Source: an uncultured Chitinophagaceae bacterium (GTDB taxonomy: Bacteria > Bacteroidota > Bacteroidia > Chitinophagales > Chitinophagaceae). Taken from it: 64,000 nt of DNA. The notes beneath the pieces are model-generated. The model had not been told where the DNA came from. It saw only the letters and a program-made list of their open reading frames with translations, and did no database searches. Of this stretch, positions 60,581-64,000 are shown in pieces (the stretch's first letter is position 1; every line of letters begins with the position of its first letter). The position numbers and the translations under genes are program-made. The DNA is taken from NCBI GenBank assembly GCA_936908745.1, contig CAKZFX010000010.1, forward strand, positions 372,001 through 436,000, given 5' to 3'.

Positions 60581-62353
60581 ATGAAATATATTTCAATGAG
60601 CCTGGTTGTTCTTGCCTGTTTAGCAGGATTTACAAAATGCTCTAAAAATAAATTGAATGAAAACCCGCCGCATTTCACGACTGCTGAAATATTATATACT
60701 TCGGTGGATGGATTTGAGGCCGGCCTCAACGGTTTGTACTCTCTGGTAAGACAGGAGCGCAATGGTCTCAACTATACGGATGGCTTTGGTACGATTGACC
60801 TGGCGGCCACTATTTACCTGGCCGGTACGGATAACATAGGTTCAGGAAGTAATGTCGGCGGTTTATCGCAGATCGTTGCTGACTGGACCCGGAGTACACC
60901 TACTGATCCGAATCTTGATAAATTCTTTTTATACCTGTATAGAATGGTAAGTGCCAGCAATACATTGATCTCAAGATCAGAGAACCCTGATATTGCCTGG
61001 GGTACGCCTGAAACCAAAGCAAGGATTGTTTCAGAAGCATTGGTTATACGGGCAATGGCTTATCGACATCTCACTTACTTATGGGGTAAAGTTCCTTTTA
61101 TAACCGAAGAACGCACCGGGGAAAATATCATTACCGATGCGGTACGTGAAAATGTAGGAACAATACGTCGTGCCATGATCAACGATCTTAACTATGCGGC
61201 TGTTCATCTTCCGTGGACACCCTTGAAAGCAGGCCGCATGACAAGAGGAGTAGCGCAAACCTATCTTGCTGAAATGTACCTCGCTATCGGCAAAGCTGAT
61301 TCAGCTTTATACTGGTCAGATCAGTGTATCACTACGGGCCCATATGCACTGATCAGTGCAAGATATGGTAGCGGCACCAGCCGTCCCGGTGTGCCGTTCA
61401 TGGATATGTTTGAGCCTGCCAATGTTAATATTGCCAACGGCAACAAAGAAGCAATGTGGGTATTGCAGTGGGAGCGCAGCGGTGTAAGCGGTGGCGAAAA
61501 TTTGATGCGCCATGAAACCACTATGCGTTATCCGAATGCCCGCTACCAGGGACGTAGTGGTTTTCTTACAGCAATTGATGAACGTGGCGGAAGAGGATGG
61601 AGCAGGCAGACAATTACGAAGAGAGCCTTGTTGTTATACAGCACATCCAGTGATGCTGCCACTAACAAGAACGACCAACGCGGATCAGAATATGCGATAC
61701 GCAAGTACTTTATCGTAACCACGGCAGATAATTATTCAGGTCTTACTAATACAGGCACCAACCAACCCTGGAAACTGGGTGACACGGTGTGGTTAGCTAC
61801 GGGTACTTCACAAGGTAATATTAATAACTGCGGGCAACGCAGCCGAAGCGGAGCGCTTAACCCGACACTCCTTACAGACGGGCAGGCCAATAACAATGAC
61901 TGGCCGCACAGTATGAAATTTGCACAGTGCGATCCCGGATTTCCCAATACAACGGAGTCGCATACCGACCAGATGTATATGCGCCTGGCTGAAACGATCC
62001 TGCTGAGAGCAGAAGCAAAAGGACGACTTGGTAACCTGCTAGGAGCAGCAGATGATATCAACCTGCTTCGCACAAGGGCCAATGCCAAAGCCGTTACAGT
62101 TGCAGACTTCGGCGCGTCACTGAATACATTTCTTAACTATATACTTGATGAACGTTCCCGTGAGCTGATCGTGGAAGAACAACGCCGCTATACTTTGTTA
62201 CGCATGGGTGGCGCAGATTATTTCTATCCACGGGTGAGTACATGGAACACAATCAGCAAAAACCTCACCCTGCGTGATACCTTGCTGCCTATTCCCCAAT
62301 CGGTGATAGATGCGAACCTGACGACAGTAATGCCTCAGAATCCAGGATGGTAA
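60581..62353 (+). CDS. SusD/RagB-type nutrient-binding outer-membrane lipoprotein
   Basis: The protein has 590 residues. The signal ends in FTKC, so Cys20 is the probable lipidation site. SusD-type TPR helices follow (AEMYLAIGKADSALYWSDQCI, RLAETILLRAEAKGRLGNL, INLLRTRANAKAV, LNYILDERSRELIVEEQRRY). SusD caps the SusC barrel at the cell surface and binds the substrate. Ligand unknown. It forms an operon with susC and the DUF1080 gene. Confidence 0.92.
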   Translation: MKYISMSLVVLACLAGFTKCSKNKLNENPPHFTTAEILYTSVDGFEAGLNGLYSLVRQERNGLNYTDGFGTIDLAATIYLAGTDNIGSGSNVGGLSQIVADWTRSTPTDPNLDKFFLYLYRMVSASNTLISRSENPDIAWGTPETKARIVSEALVIRAMAYRHLTYLWGKVPFITEERTGENIITDAVRENVGTIRRAMINDLNYAAVHLPWTPLKAGRMTRGVAQTYLAEMYLAIGKADSALYWSDQCITTGPYALISARYGSGTSRPGVPFMDMFEPANVNIANGNKEAMWVLQWERSGVSGGENLMRHETTMRYPNARYQGRSGFLTAIDERGGRGWSRQTITKRALLLYSTSSDAATNKNDQRGSEYAIRKYFIVTTADNYSGLTNTGTNQPWKLGDTVWLATGTSQGNINNCGQRSRSGALNPTLLTDGQANNNDWPHSMKFAQCDPGFPNTTESHTDQMYMRLAETILLRAEAKGRLGNLLGAADDINLLRTRANAKAVTVADFGASLNTFLNYILDERSRELIVEEQRRYTLLRMGGADYFYPRVSTWNTISKNLTLRDTLLPIPQSVIDANLTTVMPQNPGW

Positions 62354-62399
62354 AGAATATAAACTATTAACCTGTACCTGAAAACCAAATAGCGATAAA

Positions 62400-64000
62400 A
62401 TGATAGTACAATTAAAAAATATACATAAGCTGACAGGGTCATTCCTGTTATGCTTATTGTTGAATAACAGCCAGGCACAGACAACGGCCAATCAAACTTG
62501 GAGAACTCTTTTTGACGGTAAAACACTGAATGGCTGGGAAGTCAAACAAGGAAACGCAAAGTTTACTATAGAAGAGGGTGCTCTTGTAGGAACTACTTTT
62601 CCCGGCAATACCAAAACGTTTTTAGCGACACAAAAGGAATATGGCAATTTTATTCTTGAACTGGATTTCAAAGCAGATGAAGGATTGAACTCAGGCGTTC
62701 AGTTTCGCAGCCGCACTTCCGCCGACTATCGCAAGGGTATCGTGAGCGGTTACCAGGTAGAGATAGATCCTGTGCAAAAAGAACTGTATGCAAAATATCC
62801 TCCTAATCTTACGCAGGCAGGAGAACTCATCGCAGCAGGAAAGCAGCCACGCAACTGGACCGGTGGTATCTATGATGAAAAACGCCGTGAATGGATCGGT
62901 GATCTTTCAAAAAACGAAGCAGCCCGCAAAGCCTTTAAACCCGGGCAATGGAATCATATCAGGCTGGAAGCAACCGGTGATGTGATGCGTACATGGATCA
63001 ACAATGTACCTGCTGCAACGGTGGTTGATTTTGTAACGCCTAACGGCTTTATTGGTTTACAGGTGCATGAAACCACGGAAGAAAAGCCAATGAAGATACG
63101 TTTCAAAAACATCCGCATACAAGATCTTGGGTTGAATGCAGAGCAAGCGGATACCTACGATCCTTTTATCAGCGACTATAAAACGGGTGATGGAAAAATG
63201 TTTGCACAGGTGTACTATGTGAAAGGAGTGTACAAAGTCAATCTCGTTAAAGACCTTATTGCACGTGAGTCACCGGTAGCCGTATTGACAGCAGAAAAAA
63301 ACGGTGATGTGCTGAGCTTTACCGGCACTAATGGCTGGACAGGCCGCCTGGCAGAAGGAAAGCTGAGTATAACCAATGGCACAGAAAAATATGATATGCG
63401 TCCCTTTGCACGCAATTCTCCAACGATCAATGCTGCTCCACCTAAAGGCGCCATTGTTTTATATAATGGCACAGACTTGAAAGCATGGAAAAAAGTAGAG
63501 GAAAAGGATTGGCTGCAGGGAAGCGACACCGTTGATAACTGGAAAATATTACCGGGTGGTGCGTTGCAGGTGGTGCCCAAACCTACGGGTATGCACGAAT
63601 CGCTGATCAGTAAACAACAATTCGGTGACCTCGCCATGCACATGGAATTCCGGTTGCAGGGTGAACCTACCAACGGTGGTCTCTATTTCATGTCCAGGTA
63701 TGAGTTGAATATCAAAGATGCCTATGGTGTTGGCGGTTCACCGATCGGGTTGGGTAATATTTCCAAACCTGCTGACCTGTATCCCGCTGTAAATGTAGCT
63801 TTTCCCCCGATGCAGTGGCAGACTTTTGATATCGAATTCAGGGCGCCCCGTTTTGATGCCAGCGGTAAAAGAAAAACAGAGAATGCAAAATTGACGGTTG
63901 TTCACAATGGCGTAACTATCTATAAAGATGTTGAACTGGAAGAAATAAAAGGATCAACAGCAAGGTTGGGTGAAGCAGGTATTGGTCCGCTCTACCTGCA
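62400..64000 (+). CDS. Secreted protein with two DUF1080 (3-keto-disaccharide hydrolase-type) domains, 3' truncated
   Basis: The frame opens at the ATG at 62400 and runs off the right edge (533 codons). A signal peptide (LTGSFLLCLLLNNSQAQ) is followed by a first DUF1080 jelly-roll domain at about 34-240 (WRTLFDGKTLNGWEV, LNSGVQFRSR, GYQVEID). A linker region with SDYKTGDGKMFAQVYYVKG follows, then a second DUF1080 domain from about residue 350 (IVLYNGTDLKAWKKV, TNGGLYFMSRYEL). Some family members cleave 3-keto-glycosides; others only bind. Its position 47 bp after susD suggests that it processes the imported glycan in the periplasm. Confidence 0.9.
   Translation, partial: MIVQLKNIHKLTGSFLLCLLLNNSQAQTTANQTWRTLFDGKTLNGWEVKQGNAKFTIEEGALVGTTFPGNTKTFLATQKEYGNFILELDFKADEGLNSGVQFRSRTSADYRKGIVSGYQVEIDPVQKELYAKYPPNLTQAGELIAAGKQPRNWTGGIYDEKRREWIGDLSKNEAARKAFKPGQWNHIRLEATGDVMRTWINNVPAATVVDFVTPNGFIGLQVHETTEEKPMKIRFKNIRIQDLGLNAEQADTYDPFISDYKTGDGKMFAQVYYVKGVYKVNLVKDLIARESPVAVLTAEKNGDVLSFTGTNGWTGRLAEGKLSITNGTEKYDMRPFARNSPTINAAPPKGAIVLYNGTDLKAWKKVEEKDWLQGSDTVDNWKILPGGALQVVPKPTGMHESLISKQQFGDLAMHMEFRLQGEPTNGGLYFMSRYELNIKDAYGVGGSPIGLGNISKPADLYPAVNVAFPPMQWQTFDIEFRAPRFDASGKRKTENAKLTVVHNGVTIYKDVELEEIKGSTARLGEAGIGPLYL

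Noticed and set aside
1..64000. tRNA, rRNA, CRISPR, attachment sites and intact insertion sequences
   Set aside because: I looked for cloverleaf-like segments, repeat arrays and transposase motifs and saw none that I could support.

Overview
The window reads as chromosomal DNA of a Bacteroidota bacterium, most likely a member of the Chitinophagaceae. The reasons are SusC/SusD outer-membrane pairs, several very large secreted proteins with C-terminal type IX secretion (T9SS) sorting domains, promoter boxes of the Bacteroidota form TAnnTTTG, weak or absent Shine-Dalgarno sequences with frequent TTG/GTG starts, and a zeaxanthin-type carotenoid operon headed by an ECF sigma factor. No tRNA, rRNA, CRISPR array, prophage or intact insertion sequence was recognised. 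The genus is an inference from gene content.

Layout. (1) 1-12200: the 3' part of an exopolysaccharide locus, all on the + strand and tightly packed. It holds a transglutaminase-like protein (5' cut), an AsnB-type amidotransferase, three glycosyltransferases, a Wzy-like membrane protein, a NeuD-like acyltransferase, a nucleotide-sugar dehydrogenase, an epimerase, an initiating phosphoglycosyl transferase and a CpsB-type PHP phosphatase. (2) 12266-18302: a CarH/LitR-like MerR regulator, then an ECF sigma factor followed by crtI-crtB-idi-crtZ-crtY. The MerR protein lacks two histidines expected for adenosylcobalamin binding. (3) 18305-22832: a small membrane protein, a VOC protein, a GlxA-type AraC regulator and a divergent two-component pair. 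(4) 22833-36993: two giant T9SS surface proteins flanking a CPA1 Na+/H+ antiporter, then a sigma-54 response regulator and its kinase. Structured intergenic elements lie at 22983-23121, 26383-26430 and 28194-28313. (5) 37029-40168: Ku and LigD, the two-gene bacterial end-joining system. (6) 40169-44295: a minus-strand group of a DUF2652 cyclase-like protein, a SAM methyltransferase, an AraC regulator and two short-chain dehydrogenases. Two promoters here share the same layout: a TAnnTTTG box with a pair of 16-bp direct repeats at 23-bp period starting 21 bp upstream. (7) 44766-48453: ECF sigma, anti-sigma and a Trp-rich secreted repeat protein, then two exported ferritin-like proteins. (8) 48960-52703: RRM protein, cold-shock-domain protein, RhlE helicase, two small unknowns and a fatty-acid desaturase, which together look like a cold-acclimation cluster. 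(9) 53035-57310: a T9SS protein, a DUF4394 lipoprotein and two hypotheticals. (10) 57629-64000: SusC, SusD and a two-domain DUF1080 protein (3' cut), a glycan uptake and processing unit.

The points I consider most worth following are the apparently B12-blind MerR regulator and the GTTAA-repeat cluster at the carotenoid operon, the duplicated operator architecture in region 6, the structured leader before the first T9SS gene, and the Trp-rich product of the second ECF locus. All identifications are by eye from motifs; no database search was run.
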